The translations under genes were made by a program, and so were the position numbers. The notes under the pieces were generated by a model. The model ran no database searches, had not been told where the DNA came from, and saw only the letters and a program-made list of their open reading frames with translations. Below are positions 17,719 to 27,757 of a stretch of DNA of 39,252 nt, in pieces. The stretch's first letter is position 1. Each line of letters opens with the position of its first letter. Origin of the DNA: Planktomarina sp. (GTDB lineage Bacteria > Pseudomonadota > Alphaproteobacteria > Rhodobacterales > Rhodobacteraceae); the NCBI GenBank assembly GCA_028822275.1, contig JAPKEA010000004.1, forward strand, positions 1 to 39,252, given 5' to 3'.

Positions 17719-18521
17719 GCCCCACCACAGACGTGAAGACTTATTCAGGTTTCAGACTGGCAACAATTTTTTGTATGGTGATACTCTATGCACCACTTAT
17801 AGTAGTAACTATCTATTCATTTAACGCATCAAACTCTATCACTGTTTGGAAAGGCCTGTCGTTCCGATGGTATGTGGACGTATTTATTGGCCCCGAAAGT
17901 ACTAAGTTCAAACAAGCAGCTTTAAATTCATTTTCTATCGCTTTCATTGCAGGCACTTTGGCCACATGCATTGCCACAGCGGCTGCAACAGCAATAGTAC
18001 GAGGCGGTCGATACCGACTGCGGGCTCCCTCCTTAGGCCTTATAACACTCCCAATCATGGTCCCTGAGATCGTGCTTGCTGTGGCAACATTAATCTTTTT
18101 TAATTCTATTGGATTTACGCGCGGCTATCTTACGATTCTCATTGCACACACTGCATTTTGTATTCCCTTTGCGTACTTGCCTATTCAAGCGCGGATGCAA
18201 GGGATCGAGGACAGTTTTGAGCATGCGGCTATGGATTTATATGCCACTAGGTCGCAAGCGTTCCGACGTATACTTTTTCCACTGATGTTGCCTGGCATCA
18301 TCTCAGGCTTCTTGCTGGCCTTTATTGTCAGCCTCGATGATTTCATCATCACCAACTTTGTTAAAGGGGCAGGTATTGAAACCCTCCCAACAGCAATCTT
18401 TGGCTCGGTGAAACAAGGGCTTAAGCCCAATATCATGGCGATCTCTACGATGCTTCTATGCCTCTCGATCGTGATGGTGACAATTTCCTACTTCATATCG
18501 AAGTGGGATAAAACAAAGTAA
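17715..18521 (+). CDS. polyamine-type ABC permease (PotC-like)
   Basis: A 268-residue permease with six membrane helices. Its coupling motif contains HAAMDLYATRSQAFRRILFP near residues 173-192. The length and LDDFIITNF segment match PotC/PotI proteins. Translation is coupled to the PotB-like gene by a four-base overlap. The binding-protein gene follows 18 bases later. Confidence 0.9.
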   Translation: MSPTTDVKTYSGFRLATIFCMVILYAPLIVVTIYSFNASNSITVWKGLSFRWYVDVFIGPESTKFKQAALNSFSIAFIAGTLATCIATAAATAIVRGGRYRLRAPSLGLITLPIMVPEIVLAVATLIFFNSIGFTRGYLTILIAHTAFCIPFAYLPIQARMQGIEDSFEHAAMDLYATRSQAFRRILFPLMLPGIISGFLLAFIVSLDDFIITNFVKGAGIETLPTAIFGSVKQGLKPNIMAISTMLLCLSIVMVTISYFISKWDKTK

Positions 18522-18539
18522 AAACAAGGAGTTATATAA

Positions 18540-19568
18540 ATGAAACTTATGACAAAAACTGCTATGGCCTTAGCCTTGATAGCGAATTCTGCTGCTGCGA
18601 ATGGCGAACTCGTAATCTATCACTGGTTTGAGTATATGCCCGCAGAGTTGCTTGAAAAGTTCACAGCTGAAACAGGAATATCAGTCACCATGGATACGTT
18701 CGACTCGAACGAAGCCATGCTCGCATCACTGAAAGCCGGCGGCATGGGCACTTATGACGTTGCCGTACCAGGTGATTATATGGTTGCCATTATGGCAAAT
18801 CAGGGCTTGCTCGATACGATTGCAGACGGAGAGCTATCCAACAAAGGAAATATCTCACCCGCATGGGCAGACCCTTCTTTTGATCCAGGCCGCAAACATT
18901 CTATTCCTTATCAGTGGGGCTCAACATCCTTTTCGGTCAACACTGATGATTATGCTGGTGACATAAACACAACTGATATTCTGTTTAATCCGCCAGCTGA
19001 GCTTTCAGGCAAAATTAATATGCTCGACAGTCAAGGCGAAGTAATGGCTCTCGCATCACTACACATGGGCTTCCCACAATGCTCAAGTGATAGAGAGCAA
19101 TTACAGGCCCTAAATGATATGCTAGAGGAGGCAAAAAAGCATTGGGCGTCGTTCAATTCAGACACCGCACGTGAAGTTTTAGTATCGGGAGATGCATCTG
19201 TTGGAATGATCTATGACGGTTTCAGCGCAAAGGCCCGCGAAGAGCGCGCCTCCATTAAATACGCCTTCCCAACACAAGGCTACGTTGTTTGGATGGATAA
19301 CGTTGTCCTCTTAAATGACGCCCCAAACCGCGATAGCGCAATTGCGTTCATGGACTTCATGCTTGTACCAGAAAACATAGCGGCAGTTTCAAATTATGCG
19401 CGTTATGGCTTGGGTGTCTCAGGCGCCGAAGAATACCTTGATCCCGCATTGGCAACATTGCCAGAATCAAACCCACCAGCAACAGCAGGCGACGGAGCGT
19501 TTATCGAAGTTTGCGACCAGGCAACACAGACAATATATGACCAAATTTGGACGAACCTTAAAAACTAA
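18540..19568 (+). CDS. periplasmic polyamine/amine-binding protein (PotD/PotF-like)
   Basis: A 342-residue secreted binding protein. Residues 1-20 are a signal peptide ending SAAA, and AAGGAG precedes the ATG. Pocket positions can be compared with E. coli PotD. Trp29 and Tyr32 (HWFEY) match Trp34 and Tyr37, and Trp251/Asp253 (VWMD) match Trp255/Asp257. Glu167 matches Glu171, but Asp168 aligns with Ser164 and Trp229 with Tyr225. The ligand is probably a cationic amine, but perhaps not spermidine; histamine or an acetylated polyamine would fit the neighbours (inference). It ends just before a strong terminator. A decayed relative of this gene's 3' end occurs at about 28 kb. Confidence 0.88.
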   Translation: MKLMTKTAMALALIANSAAANGELVIYHWFEYMPAELLEKFTAETGISVTMDTFDSNEAMLASLKAGGMGTYDVAVPGDYMVAIMANQGLLDTIADGELSNKGNISPAWADPSFDPGRKHSIPYQWGSTSFSVNTDDYAGDINTTDILFNPPAELSGKINMLDSQGEVMALASLHMGFPQCSSDREQLQALNDMLEEAKKHWASFNSDTAREVLVSGDASVGMIYDGFSAKAREERASIKYAFPTQGYVVWMDNVVLLNDAPNRDSAIAFMDFMLVPENIAAVSNYARYGLGVSGAEEYLDPALATLPESNPPATAGDGAFIEVCDQATQTIYDQIWTNLKN

Positions 19569-19589
19569 GCTAACGTTGGTCCACCGATT

Positions 19590-19619
19590 GGCGGCCTTTT
19601 TCCGGAGGCCGCCATTTTT
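19590..19619 (+). terminator. intrinsic terminator of the Pot-like operon
   Basis: GGCGGCCT and AGGCCGCC form an 8-base GC-rich stem with an 8-base loop, followed by ATTTTTA. It starts 21 bases after the potD-like stop codon. A degenerate copy lies at 28046-28076. Confidence 0.85.
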
Positions 19620-19800
19620 AATTTAGGAGCAAGCTGATTAAATAATCATGGCTGCGCGTGCGAGGCACTAGCTCCCACGCAGGCCCACCCAGCAGATTAG
19701 CTTTCCTGACGCGGTAGCGGGTTGGATGAGTGCTTGGGTCAAGGTTAAATCTGATGTAATATAGAATAAATTAGTCATAATATCAGCGAGGCTGTCTAGC

Positions 19801-20490
19801 ATGAAAGCCGCATACAAGGATGTCAAATCGGACATCTTGTCAAAGATCACCAAAGGGGAATGGGCTCTGGGCAGCCTTATTCCCAATGAAGTAGATCTTG
19901 CCACGACTTATGGCTGCGTGCGTTCCACAGTAAACCGCGCGATGCGCGAGCTTGCTGATGAAGGCCTTATTGAGAGACGTAGAAAGGCAGGTACACGTGT
20001 TCGGATGACTCCAATCCGTCAAGCGCGGTTTGACATCCCCATTGTGCGTGCCGAAATCGAGGCAAAAGGCGCGGAATACCGTTATTCTCTTGTCAGCAGT
20101 TCTGTTGAACCAGCACCAGATTGGTTGCGCGCGCGGCTTAAACTATCCAAAAAAAGCGAAGTTTTGCGTTTAGTTTGCATGCATTATGCTGATGGTGATC
20201 CTTACCAGCACGAAGATAGATGGATAAATCTTGTTAGCTTGCCTCAGGCGCAAACAGTAAATTTTTCAGATGTAGGGCCGAATGAGTGGCTTGTTTCCAC
20301 AATACCATTTTCGGACGTTGAAATCAGTTTTTCGGCGGGGTTAGCTGATCAAAGACTGAATGATTACCTGACCTGCGCCTTGGGCGATCCAGTTTTTACC
20401 ATCGAACGGTCAACATGGTGGGAGGGGCAGGCAGTCACCTATGTTCGGCTTACGTACAAGCCTGGTCACCGTTTGACGACCCGGTACTAA
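19801..20490 (+). CDS. hutC: GntR-family (HutC-like) histidine-utilisation repressor
   Basis: A 229-residue GntR regulator. The N-terminal winged helix-turn-helix (residues 1-70, ILSKITKGEWALGSLIPNE, then RSTVNRAMRELADEGLIERR) is followed by a UTRA ligand-binding domain typical of the HutC subfamily. HutC proteins repress hut operons and are released by urocanate. The adjacent hut genes and a matching operator at 25802-25809 support this role. It is convergent with hutU (46 bases between ends). The ATG has no strong Shine-Dalgarno. Confidence 0.85.
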   Translation: MKAAYKDVKSDILSKITKGEWALGSLIPNEVDLATTYGCVRSTVNRAMRELADEGLIERRRKAGTRVRMTPIRQARFDIPIVRAEIEAKGAEYRYSLVSSSVEPAPDWLRARLKLSKKSEVLRLVCMHYADGDPYQHEDRWINLVSLPQAQTVNFSDVGPNEWLVSTIPFSDVEISFSAGLADQRLNDYLTCALGDPVFTIERSTWWEGQAVTYVRLTYKPGHRLTTRY

Positions 20491-20536
20491 ACCGAAAATG
20501 CACTACTGCCATCATCTGACAGCAGCGCAATTTTTT

Positions 20537-22204
20537 TTATAAAATACCAGGGAGGTTCAGCCCACTTTCACGTGCGCAATCCAGCGCATCGCCATAGCCT
20601 GCATCAGCATGGCGCATCACACCTGTGGCTGGATCGTTCCACAGAACCCGCCCGATCCGGCGGTCTGCGTCCTCAGTGCCATCGCAGCAGATTACCATGC
20701 CAGAATGCTGCGAGAACCCCATTCCTACGCCACCGCCGTGGTGCAGGGAAACCCAAGTGGCGCCAGAGGCAGTGTTTAGGAGTGCATTCAACAAAGGCCA
20801 GTCCGACACAGCGTCGGAGCCATCTTTCATGCTCTCTGTTTCGCGGTTTGGCGAAGCAACGGAGCCAGAATCGAGGTGATCACGGCCAATGACAATCGGG
20901 GCGCTCAACTCACCCGTGCGTACCATCTCATTAAAGGCGAGGCCCAGCTTGTGACGGACACCCAGGCCAACCCAGCAAATGCGCGCGGGCAGACCTTGGA
21001 AGCTAATCCGCTCACGGGCCATATCGAGCCAATTATGCAAGTGCTTATCTTCAAAGAGGATCTCTTTGACCTTAGCATCAGTTTTATAAATGTCCTCAGG
21101 GTCGCCCGACAGCGCCACCCAGCGGAACGGGCCGATGCCACGACAGAACAGTGGGCGTATATAAGTAGGTACAAAACCGGGGAAATCAAAGGCATTCGCC
21201 AGTCCTTCTTCCAGCGCCATCTGGCGAATATTGTTTCCATAATCAACCGTCGGGATACCAGCAGCATGGAAATCCACCATCGCTTTGACCTGTACTTTCA
21301 TCGAGGCCCGGGCGGCTTTCTCAACGGCCTTTGGGGCGCTCTCACGTTTTTCTTTCCATTGCGCCATTGTCCAACTTTGTGGCAGATAACCATTTATTGG
21401 ATCGTGGGCCGAGGTTTGATCAGTCACGATATCAGGACGCACACCGCGTTTGACCAATTCAGGGAAGACGTCGGCCGCATTGCCTAACAAGCCGACGGAT
21501 TTAGCCTCGCCTGCGGCGGTCCAACGTTCGATCATCTCTAATGCTTCGTCTAGTGTTTCCGCCTTTTCGTCGACGTATTTTGTCCGCAGTCGGAAATCGA
21601 TGCTGTCGGGATTGCATTCCACAGCGAGGCAGCAGGCACCAGCCATTACCGCGGCTAATGGCTGGGCACCACCCATGCCACCAAGACCTCCCGTTAGGAT
21701 CCACTTCCCTTTGAGTGAGCCACCGTAGTGCTGGCGGCCAGCCTCGACGAATGTTTCATAGGTCCCTTGAACGATGCCTTGAGAACCAATGTAAATCCAA
21801 GAGCCAGCCGTCATCTGGCCATACATCGCAAGGCCCTTTTTATCGAGCTCATTGAAATGGTCCCATGTGGCCCAATGCGGCACTAGATTGGAGTTAGCAA
21901 TCAGGACACGCGGCGCGTCTTTATGGGTCTGGAACACGCCAACAGGCTTTCCAGATTGCACCAGCAACGTCTGGTCTTCTTCCAGTTCACGCAGGGAGGT
22001 GACGATCATGTCAAAGTCTTTCCACGTCCGTGCTGCGCGGCCGATGCCACCATAAACTACAAGTTCATGCGGGTTCTCAGCCACGTCAGGGTGCAAATTG
22101 TTCATCAGCATGCGCAGGGGCGCTTCGGTTAGCCAGCTTTTGGCAGTAAGTTCGTTGCCAGTAGCGGGAAAGATGTCACGGGTGTTCTTGCGCGGATCGC
22201 TCAT
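20537..22204 (-). CDS. hutU: urocanate hydratase
   Basis: A 555-residue urocanase, full length for the family (about 555). It carries the NAD-binding glycine motif [11 protein letters not shown] and the C-terminal [16 protein letters not shown] segment, both highly conserved. It converts urocanate to imidazolonepropionate using tightly bound NAD+ in the cytoplasm. It is the last gene of the operon hutI-hutH-hutG-hutU; its ATG overlaps the hutG stop (ATGA). Base composition is G+C-richer than flanking non-hut genes. Confidence 0.97.
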   Translation of the reverse strand: MSDPRKNTRDIFPATGNELTAKSWLTEAPLRMLMNNLHPDVAENPHELVVYGGIGRAARTWKDFDMIVTSLRELEEDQTLLVQSGKPVGVFQTHKDAPRVLIANSNLVPHWATWDHFNELDKKGLAMYGQMTAGSWIYIGSQGIVQGTYETFVEAGRQHYGGSLKGKWILTGGLGGMGGAQPLAAVMAGACCLAVECNPDSIDFRLRTKYVDEKAETLDEALEMIERWTAAGEAKSVGLLGNAADVFPELVKRGVRPDIVTDQTSAHDPINGYLPQSWTMAQWKEKRESAPKAVEKAARASMKVQVKAMVDFHAAGIPTVDYGNNIRQMALEEGLANAFDFPGFVPTYIRPLFCRGIGPFRWVALSGDPEDIYKTDAKVKEILFEDKHLHNWLDMARERISFQGLPARICWVGLGVRHKLGLAFNEMVRTGELSAPIVIGRDHLDSGSVASPNRETESMKDGSDAVSDWPLLNALLNTASGATWVSLHHGGGVGMGFSQHSGMVICCDGTEDADRRIGRVLWNDPATGVMRHADAGYGDALDCARESGLNLPGIL

Positions 22205-23001
22205 GATACGCCTTTCATGGTGGGGGCCAACGCGGCCAGTTGTGTCAGGATAGATTTAAGGTGTGGGCGCAGGCGTGCGGCCTTGCTCCGGTCAAAGGTC
22301 CACGGGCCAGCTTCTTTGGCTAGGTAGGTGCTCTGTGCAAGTTCCATCTGGATCGCGTGCAACCCTTCATCAGGGCATCCATAATGGCGCGTTGTCCAGC
22401 CACCTTTGAAGCGGCCATTGGTGATTGAGGTATAACCTACAGCAGTGTTGCACACCGCTTGGGTCGTCGACTCGATGTCACAGGCGCAGGTGGTACCAAG
22501 GTTTGTGCCAATGTTGAAATCAGGCAGGATGCCATCAAATAGAAATGGAATGTGTGAGCGGATTGAATGACAATCATAGAGGATCGCTAAGCCATGAAGG
22601 TTGCGAACCCGCTCCAACTCGGCCTGCAGGGCGGCGTGGTAGGGAGCGTGAAACATCCGTTGTCGGGTTCTGACATCACCCTCGTCAGGTGGAGTCTTCC
22701 AGATATCATGGCCGTCAAAATTGGTCAGTGGGACTAATCCTGTCGAGTTCTGCCCCGGATAAAGCGAGGCACCAGTTGGATCACGGTTGGCGTCAATAAC
22801 ATAACGATGAAAGGTGGCCCGCACAGTTGTAGCGCCCGCTAGTAGACCATTATAGAGAGTATGAATATGCCAATCGGTATCATCGAGACCACGTCCACAA
22901 AGGTTTAGATCTGCAATAATAGTATCGGGAATGTAAGTTCCAGTGTGCGGCAAACCGAGCACGATTGGGCTATTTCCCTGATAAATTTCTACCGGTTTCA
23001 A
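22201..23001 (-). CDS. hutG: N-formylglutamate deformylase
   Basis: A 266-residue N-formylglutamate amidohydrolase family protein with the segments [22 protein letters not shown] and YDCHSIRS, which supply probable metal-binding residues. It hydrolyses N-formylglutamate to glutamate and formate, the last step of the branch that starts with HutF. The frame begins with TTG, which overlaps the hutH stop as TTGA; only a weak GGAA lies upstream, so translation is probably coupled to hutH. Confidence 0.93.
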   Translation of the reverse strand: MKPVEIYQGNSPIVLGLPHTGTYIPDTIIADLNLCGRGLDDTDWHIHTLYNGLLAGATTVRATFHRYVIDANRDPTGASLYPGQNSTGLVPLTNFDGHDIWKTPPDEGDVRTRQRMFHAPYHAALQAELERVRNLHGLAILYDCHSIRSHIPFLFDGILPDFNIGTNLGTTCACDIESTTQAVCNTAVGYTSITNGRFKGGWTTRHYGCPDEGLHAIQMELAQSTYLAKEAGPWTFDRSKAARLRPHLKSILTQLAALAPTMKGVS

Positions 23002-24536
23002 GCGGAAAGTTCCGGCATGGCCACGCCTGCGGCGGTCACGATATCACCACTTGAAATGATTGCGGCAGCGAGTTCCAGATCTGGGGCCAGGTAGCGGTCT
23101 TCGCCCATGGTGGCCACATCCTCGCGAACCCGCGAAACAACACGCTGCAAAGTTTCACTCGTTTTTAGTGGTGCACGGAAATCGATACCCTGTGCGCCAC
23201 ATAGCAACTCAACCCCAAGAATAAACTCAAGGTTTGTGACCATTTGCCCCAAGCGTCTGGCGCCGTGTGCGGCCATGCTCACATGGTCCTCTTGGTTGGC
23301 GGAAGTCGGCGTGCTGTCGGTCACACATGGGTTTGCCAGATGTTTGTTTTCACTCATAAGGGCGGCGGTGGTGACTTCGGCAATCATATAACCACTGTTT
23401 AGACCCGGATTAGGCGTGAGGAACGGTGGCAGGTTAAAGCTGAGAACCGGATCGACAATGAGCGCGACCCGACGCTGCGCGATAGCACCAATCTCAGCGA
23501 TTGCCAGCGCGATCATATCAGCGGCAAATCCTACGGGCTCGGCGTGAAAGTTACCACCTGAGACGATTAAATCAGCTTCGACCAAAACCAATGGGTTATC
23601 CGTCGCGGCATTGGCCTCAATCTCGAGCGTATGGGACGCCATACGTAAAACATCCATTGCAGCACCAGTGACCTGTGGCTGGCAGCGGATGCAATATGGG
23701 TCCTGGACGCGTGCATCATCGACCATATGACTATCGCGGATTTTAGAGCCCACAAGAAGAGCAGACATGGTCTCACCCGCCTCGATCTGGCCACGGTGAC
23801 CACGAAGCAAGTGGATTTCGGGCTGCAACGGGGCAGTCGACCCCATGATTGCATCCGTGGACAGCGCCGATGTGATCAACGCCGCATGTGCGGCCCGCCA
23901 AGCACCAAATAGTCCGGCAAGGGCAAAAGCGGTGGAGAATTGTGTGCCGTTGATTAGCGCTAGGCCTTCCTTTGGGCCAAGATCAACAGGGGTTAACCCA
24001 GCGGCAGATAGCGCCTTGGAACCCGACATGACCTGACCCTCGAACTCAGCCTCGCCATAGCCCATCATGGCGGCGGCCATGTGCGCAAGGGGCGCCAGAT
24101 CGCCCGAGGCACCGACAGAGCCTTGCGCGGGAATGACAGGAGTGACCCCTTTCTCAAGCATCGCCTCAATCTGATCTACGATCTCAAGACGTACGCCAGA
24201 TGCACCACGCCCAAGGCTTAAAAGTTTAAGCGCCATTAAAAGCCGCACGTGGGGGCGTGGAATCGCAGGGCCAACACCGCAGCAATGCGATAAGATCAGA
24301 TTGCGCTGCAATGTGGCTGTGTCCTTGGAGGCTATTTTTACAGATGCAAGTTTGCCAAAACCCGTGTTTACGCCGTAAACTGCATCGGTGCCAGCGACAG
24401 CCTTTGCAATGCAGGCCTGAGCGCGTTCAATAGCTGGGCGGCACAGGGGGTCAAGACGCACTGCTGCCTCTGACCAATAGATTTTGGCCAAATCAGCTAG
24501 AGTGACAGCGCCGGGTATCAGCGTAAGTGTGGTCAC
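22998..24536 (-). CDS. hutH: histidine ammonia-lyase
   Basis: I place the start at the GTG at 24536, with GGAGGT five bases upstream, giving 512 residues, the normal HutH length. The open frame extends 27 codons further upstream, but that part overlaps hutI and is not family-like. The Ala143-Ser144-Gly145 triplet ([11 protein letters not shown]) forms the MIO electrophile that eliminates ammonia from histidine to give urocanate. YGVNTGFG near residue 54 is the conserved N-terminal catalytic loop. The start codon overlaps the hutI stop (GTGA). Confidence 0.97.
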   Translation of the reverse strand: MTTLTLIPGAVTLADLAKIYWSEAAVRLDPLCRPAIERAQACIAKAVAGTDAVYGVNTGFGKLASVKIASKDTATLQRNLILSHCCGVGPAIPRPHVRLLMALKLLSLGRGASGVRLEIVDQIEAMLEKGVTPVIPAQGSVGASGDLAPLAHMAAAMMGYGEAEFEGQVMSGSKALSAAGLTPVDLGPKEGLALINGTQFSTAFALAGLFGAWRAAHAALITSALSTDAIMGSTAPLQPEIHLLRGHRGQIEAGETMSALLVGSKIRDSHMVDDARVQDPYCIRCQPQVTGAAMDVLRMASHTLEIEANAATDNPLVLVEADLIVSGGNFHAEPVGFAADMIALAIAEIGAIAQRRVALIVDPVLSFNLPPFLTPNPGLNSGYMIAEVTTAALMSENKHLANPCVTDSTPTSANQEDHVSMAAHGARRLGQMVTNLEFILGVELLCGAQGIDFRAPLKTSETLQRVVSRVREDVATMGEDRYLAPDLELAAAIISSGDIVTAAGVAMPELSA

Positions 24537-25759
24537 AATATACCTCCAAAAATGCGAGAATGTAAGGGGTTGAAACCGATGCGGTAGGCGAGTTCTGCAG
24601 GGTGTTTGACGTCCCAAACGACCAGGTCAGCGCGCATACCTTTTTTGATAAGTCCCGTGTCGGAAAGCCCGAGTGCAAGTGCCGCGTTGATGGTAACGCC
24701 GCGCAGCGCCTCTTCTGGCGTCAGACGAAACAGGGTGCAGCCCATGTTAAGCGCCAGCAGCAAAGAGTGAAGCGGCGACGAGCCTGGATTGATGTCCGTG
24801 GCCAACGCCATGGGAACACCGTGTTTGCGCAATAGGTCGATCGGCGGCGCTTGGGTTTCTCGCAATGTGTAGAAGGCACCGGGCAAAATGACGGCAATTG
24901 TGCCCGCATCCACCATGGCTTTGACGCCATCTTCGTCAAGATATTCGATGTGATCTGCTGACAACGCGCCATAGCTGGCGGCCAGTTTGGCACCACCACT
25001 GTTTGAGAGTTGCTCTGCGTGGAGCTTCACGGGCAAGCCCAATTCACGCGCAACATCAAAAACGCGCGCAATCTGCGATGGGTTAAATGCAATGCCTTCG
25101 CAGAACCCATCCACGACATCTACCAGACCTTCGGCATGGGCGGCGCGGAGGGTCGGAATGCAGACCTCATCAATATAGTTGTCATCTCGGCCAGTGTATT
25201 CTGCAGGTGTGGCATGTGCCCCAAGAAAAGTGGTTTTTACCCGGATCTGGCGATTTTTGGCGATTGATCTAGCCACCCGTAGCATGCGCAGTTCGGTATC
25301 TGTTTCAAGGCCATAACCTGACTTGATTTCGATGCTGGTCACACCTTCAGCAATCAACGCGTCAACGCGGCGTAGGGCGTCGCGCAGGAGTGTGTCTTCT
25401 GAGGCAGATCGCGTTGCGGTTACGGTAGAGACAATTCCACCACCAGCGCGTGCCAACTCTTCATAGCTCGCACCCTTCAATCGCATTTCAAATTCCACCG
25501 AACGATCACCTCCATGCACAATGTGGGTGTGGCAGTCGATCAGACCGGGTGTAACAGTGCGACCATCAAAGCTTTCACGAGGCAGACTTGCGAAGGCTGT
25601 AGGTAATTCTGCGACTGGTCCAACCCACGCAATCACCCCTTCAGTTATGGCTATAGCCGCGTTTTCAATCATTCCATAGGCGTCTTGGTTCTCGCACATC
25701 GTTGCTGCGTTAAGGTCAACAAAGAGCTTGCTGGTTTTCATCATCTTCAGGTTATCCAT
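24533..25759 (-). CDS. hutI: imidazolonepropionase
   Basis: A 408-residue amidohydrolase-superfamily enzyme with the metal motif H77-x-H79 ([15 protein letters not shown]) and the [10 protein letters not shown] segment typical of HutI. It opens the imidazolone ring to formiminoglutamate. It is the first gene of the operon. The annotated ATG at 25759 has no Shine-Dalgarno and would leave a leader of only about 12 bases from the predicted promoter. In-frame ATGs at codons 6 and 7 lie after CCTGAAG and may be the real start. Confidence 0.95.
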   Translation of the reverse strand: MDNLKMMKTSKLFVDLNAATMCENQDAYGMIENAAIAITEGVIAWVGPVAELPTAFASLPRESFDGRTVTPGLIDCHTHIVHGGDRSVEFEMRLKGASYEELARAGGGIVSTVTATRSASEDTLLRDALRRVDALIAEGVTSIEIKSGYGLETDTELRMLRVARSIAKNRQIRVKTTFLGAHATPAEYTGRDDNYIDEVCIPTLRAAHAEGLVDVVDGFCEGIAFNPSQIARVFDVARELGLPVKLHAEQLSNSGGAKLAASYGALSADHIEYLDEDGVKAMVDAGTIAVILPGAFYTLRETQAPPIDLLRKHGVPMALATDINPGSSPLHSLLLALNMGCTLFRLTPEEALRGVTINAALALGLSDTGLIKKGMRADLVVWDVKHPAELAYRIGFNPLHSRIFGGIL

Positions 25760-25777
25760 GACACAAATTATTCTTTT

Positions 25778-25812
25778 ATAATACGCAATAATCTGTATTA
25801 TGTCTATACATA
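25778..25812 (-). promoter_or_regulatory. hutI promoter overlapped by a HutC-type operator
   Basis: Read on the minus strand, -35 TAGACA (25806-25801) and -10 TATTAT (25783-25778) are separated by 17 bases, close to sigma-70 consensus. The palindrome TATGT-CTAT-ACATA (25799-25812) contains GTCTATAC, an exact fit to the GTMTAKAC core known for HutC-subfamily regulators, and covers the -35 box. It also lies 21 bases before the hutF start, so one site could control both directions. Confidence 0.7.
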
Positions 25813-25832
25813 AAGTTTGAAAAGGCGCCTAA

Positions 25833-27191
25833 ATGATTTTTGCAAAACAAGTCAAACTGCCTAGCGGTTGGGCGAAAAATGTGCGTTTGACCTTCACTAG
25901 CGGGCGGATCACCGCCATTGATGTTGGGCAGAACCCAGAGGCGTCGGATGTGGTGGTGGACACTGTTCTGCCGGCACTGGCCAACTTGCACAGTCACAGT
26001 TTTCAACGCGCGATGGCGGGTATGACCGAGTTTCGCATGGCTGGTAAAGATAGCTTCTGGACGTGGCGTGATTTGATGTATCGGTTTACGGCGAACCTTA
26101 CGCCCGATCATATCGAGGCTATTTCAGCTTTCGTCTTTCTGGAGATGCAAGAGGCGGGCTATGCCAGTGTTGGCGAGTTTCATTACCTACATCATCAACC
26201 AGGAGGTACCCCTTATGAAGATCCAGGTGAGTTATCAGCCCGCATTGCCGCGGCTGCGGAGAAGACGGGTATTGGCCTGACACATTTGCCGGTTCTATAT
26301 ACATATGGCGGGGCTGGGAAGGTGCCGCTTGAGGCGGGTCAGGCCCGATTTGGAAATTCCGTTGATCAGTTCAACGCCTTGGTTGGACGTGCCCAAGAGG
26401 TTGTAGCCGATCTGCCTGCAGACTGTCTTGTAGGCATAGCACCGCATTCATTGAGGGCCACGTCACCAGAAGATTTAAAGGCTGTCCTTAAGGTACATGG
26501 CTCTGGCCCCGTTCATATTCATATTGCAGAGCAACCCAAAGAGGTGGCCGATATTCAAGGTTGGCTTGGCGCTCGGCCAGTAGAATGGTTACTTGCCAAT
26601 GCCAATGTGACATCGCGTTGGTGCCTGATCCACGCGACCCACATGACCACAGAAGAGACCGTACATATGGCGCGGTCTGGCGCGGTTGCCGGTCTTTGCC
26701 CTGTGACAGAAGCAAATTTGGGCGATGGGGCGTTTAATGGTCCTGGTTACTTGGCCGAAAATGGGGTCTTCGGCATCGGGTCGGATTCAAATGTCTTAAT
26801 CTCGCTGACTGAAGAATTACGCACCTTGGAATATTCGCAGCGCCTGCGCGACATGGCGCGCAATGTAATGGTGGTGGGTGAAGGCCCTGTCGGCGAAGCG
26901 CTTTATATGGGTGCTGCAAAAGGTGGAGCGCAGGCTTTGGGTCGTGGCACGGGTACCATTGTCATCGGCGAATTGGCGGATCTGGTTGCGATCGACAGTA
27001 CATCGCCCACACTTTGCTACCTCCGCGATGACCAGCTTTTGGACGGGCTGGTCTTTGCCGCCAAAGATGCTGTTGTGACGGATGTTTGGTCAGCGGGACG
27101 TCATGCGGTCAAATCGGGGCGCCATATCAGCCACAATGAGATTACGACTGCTTACCGGGCCACGATGCAAAGCTTGATAGCACTACTCTGA
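25833..27191 (+). CDS. hutF: formiminoglutamate deiminase
   Basis: A 452-residue amidohydrolase with metal motif H53-x-H55 (LANLHSHSFQRAMAG) and the IHIAEQPKE and GIGSDSNVLIS segments diagnostic of HutF. It converts N-formimino-L-glutamate to N-formyl-L-glutamate and ammonia, feeding HutG. It diverges from hutI over 73 bases that hold the HutC-type site. Its 3' end overlaps the convergent hutD gene by 40 bases. Confidence 0.95.
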   Translation: MIFAKQVKLPSGWAKNVRLTFTSGRITAIDVGQNPEASDVVVDTVLPALANLHSHSFQRAMAGMTEFRMAGKDSFWTWRDLMYRFTANLTPDHIEAISAFVFLEMQEAGYASVGEFHYLHHQPGGTPYEDPGELSARIAAAAEKTGIGLTHLPVLYTYGGAGKVPLEAGQARFGNSVDQFNALVGRAQEVVADLPADCLVGIAPHSLRATSPEDLKAVLKVHGSGPVHIHIAEQPKEVADIQGWLGARPVEWLLANANVTSRWCLIHATHMTTEETVHMARSGAVAGLCPVTEANLGDGAFNGPGYLAENGVFGIGSDSNVLISLTEELRTLEYSQRLRDMARNVMVVGEGPVGEALYMGAAKGGAQALGRGTGTIVIGELADLVAIDSTSPTLCYLRDDQLLDGLVFAAKDAVVTDVWSAGRHAVKSGRHISHNEITTAYRATMQSLIALL

Positions 27192-27757
27192 GGCAAATAA
27201 GTAAGGCGGATTTCCATGAGTGCGTCGCCTGGATTGAGGTTGAGTATCGCCTTTGTCGTTTTGGCGAAAGCGGTGTCACCCAGGCCGAGCCGCGTTGCGT
27301 TTATGGAGGGCTTTCCTGACAGTACATGAAAGCCGACGATGCCATCTTTGGGCGGCGCGACAGCCATTGTGGACGGCCCGCGATGTGTGACCACCTCGCC
27401 CGTGCAATCGGTTGGGTCAAACATCAGGTTCAGGTCAATGAGTGGGCCGTCTCTAAGCTGCGATGAAATCTTAAGGCTTCCGTCAAATTGGACGGGTTGC
27501 CAAAGGTCAGCGTCAAGCATGCCCCCTGCATGTTTCAAAACCATGCCACCACCTGACACCACTGTCAGTATGCGCGTAAGACCTGCAAATTCCGAAAAGG
27601 CACCATCTTGGTCCACGTCTGCACGGCTTAGTCGCCATGCGGTCTTTTCATCCATCTTGCCTGCTGCAATTTCACGAGTCGTGCCACCACCATTTTTCCA
27701 AGGCACCTCAACAAGGTCACTGCAACGTAGAAAGTCCATTAGTTTCATTCCATCCAA
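27152..27757 (-). CDS. hutD: HutD family protein
   Basis: A 201-residue HutD protein, a cupin-like fold thought to tune hut expression or pathway flux in pseudomonads rather than act as a pathway enzyme. The WKNGGGTTREIA segment near residue 21 and FSEFAGLTRILTVVSG near residue 55 are family hallmarks. The start may be the ATG at 27757 or the one three codons later, which has GGATGGA just upstream. The convergent hutF end overlaps it by 40 bases. Confidence 0.88.
   Translation of the reverse strand: MDGMKLMDFLRCSDLVEVPWKNGGGTTREIAAGKMDEKTAWRLSRADVDQDGAFSEFAGLTRILTVVSGGGMVLKHAGGMLDADLWQPVQFDGSLKISSQLRDGPLIDLNLMFDPTDCTGEVVTHRGPSTMAVAPPKDGIVGFHVLSGKPSINATRLGLGDTAFAKTTKAILNLNPGDALMEIRLTYLPQSSAIKLCIVAR

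Noticed and set aside
20500-20545. Bidirectional terminator between hutC and hutU
   Set aside because: There is a run of eight T after CTGC/GCAG, but the stem is only four bases, too weak to claim.
20876-21487. A 203-codon open frame opposite hutU
   Set aside because: It lies wholly antisense to the highly conserved urocanate hydratase gene, has no family resemblance and no ribosome binding site. It is a by-product of the G+C-richer coding strand.
24537-24617. The longer hutH start at ATG 24617
   Set aside because: The extra 27 codons overlap hutI, are unlike any histidine ammonia-lyase N-terminus and lack a ribosome site, whereas GTG 24536 has GGAGGT and gives the normal length.
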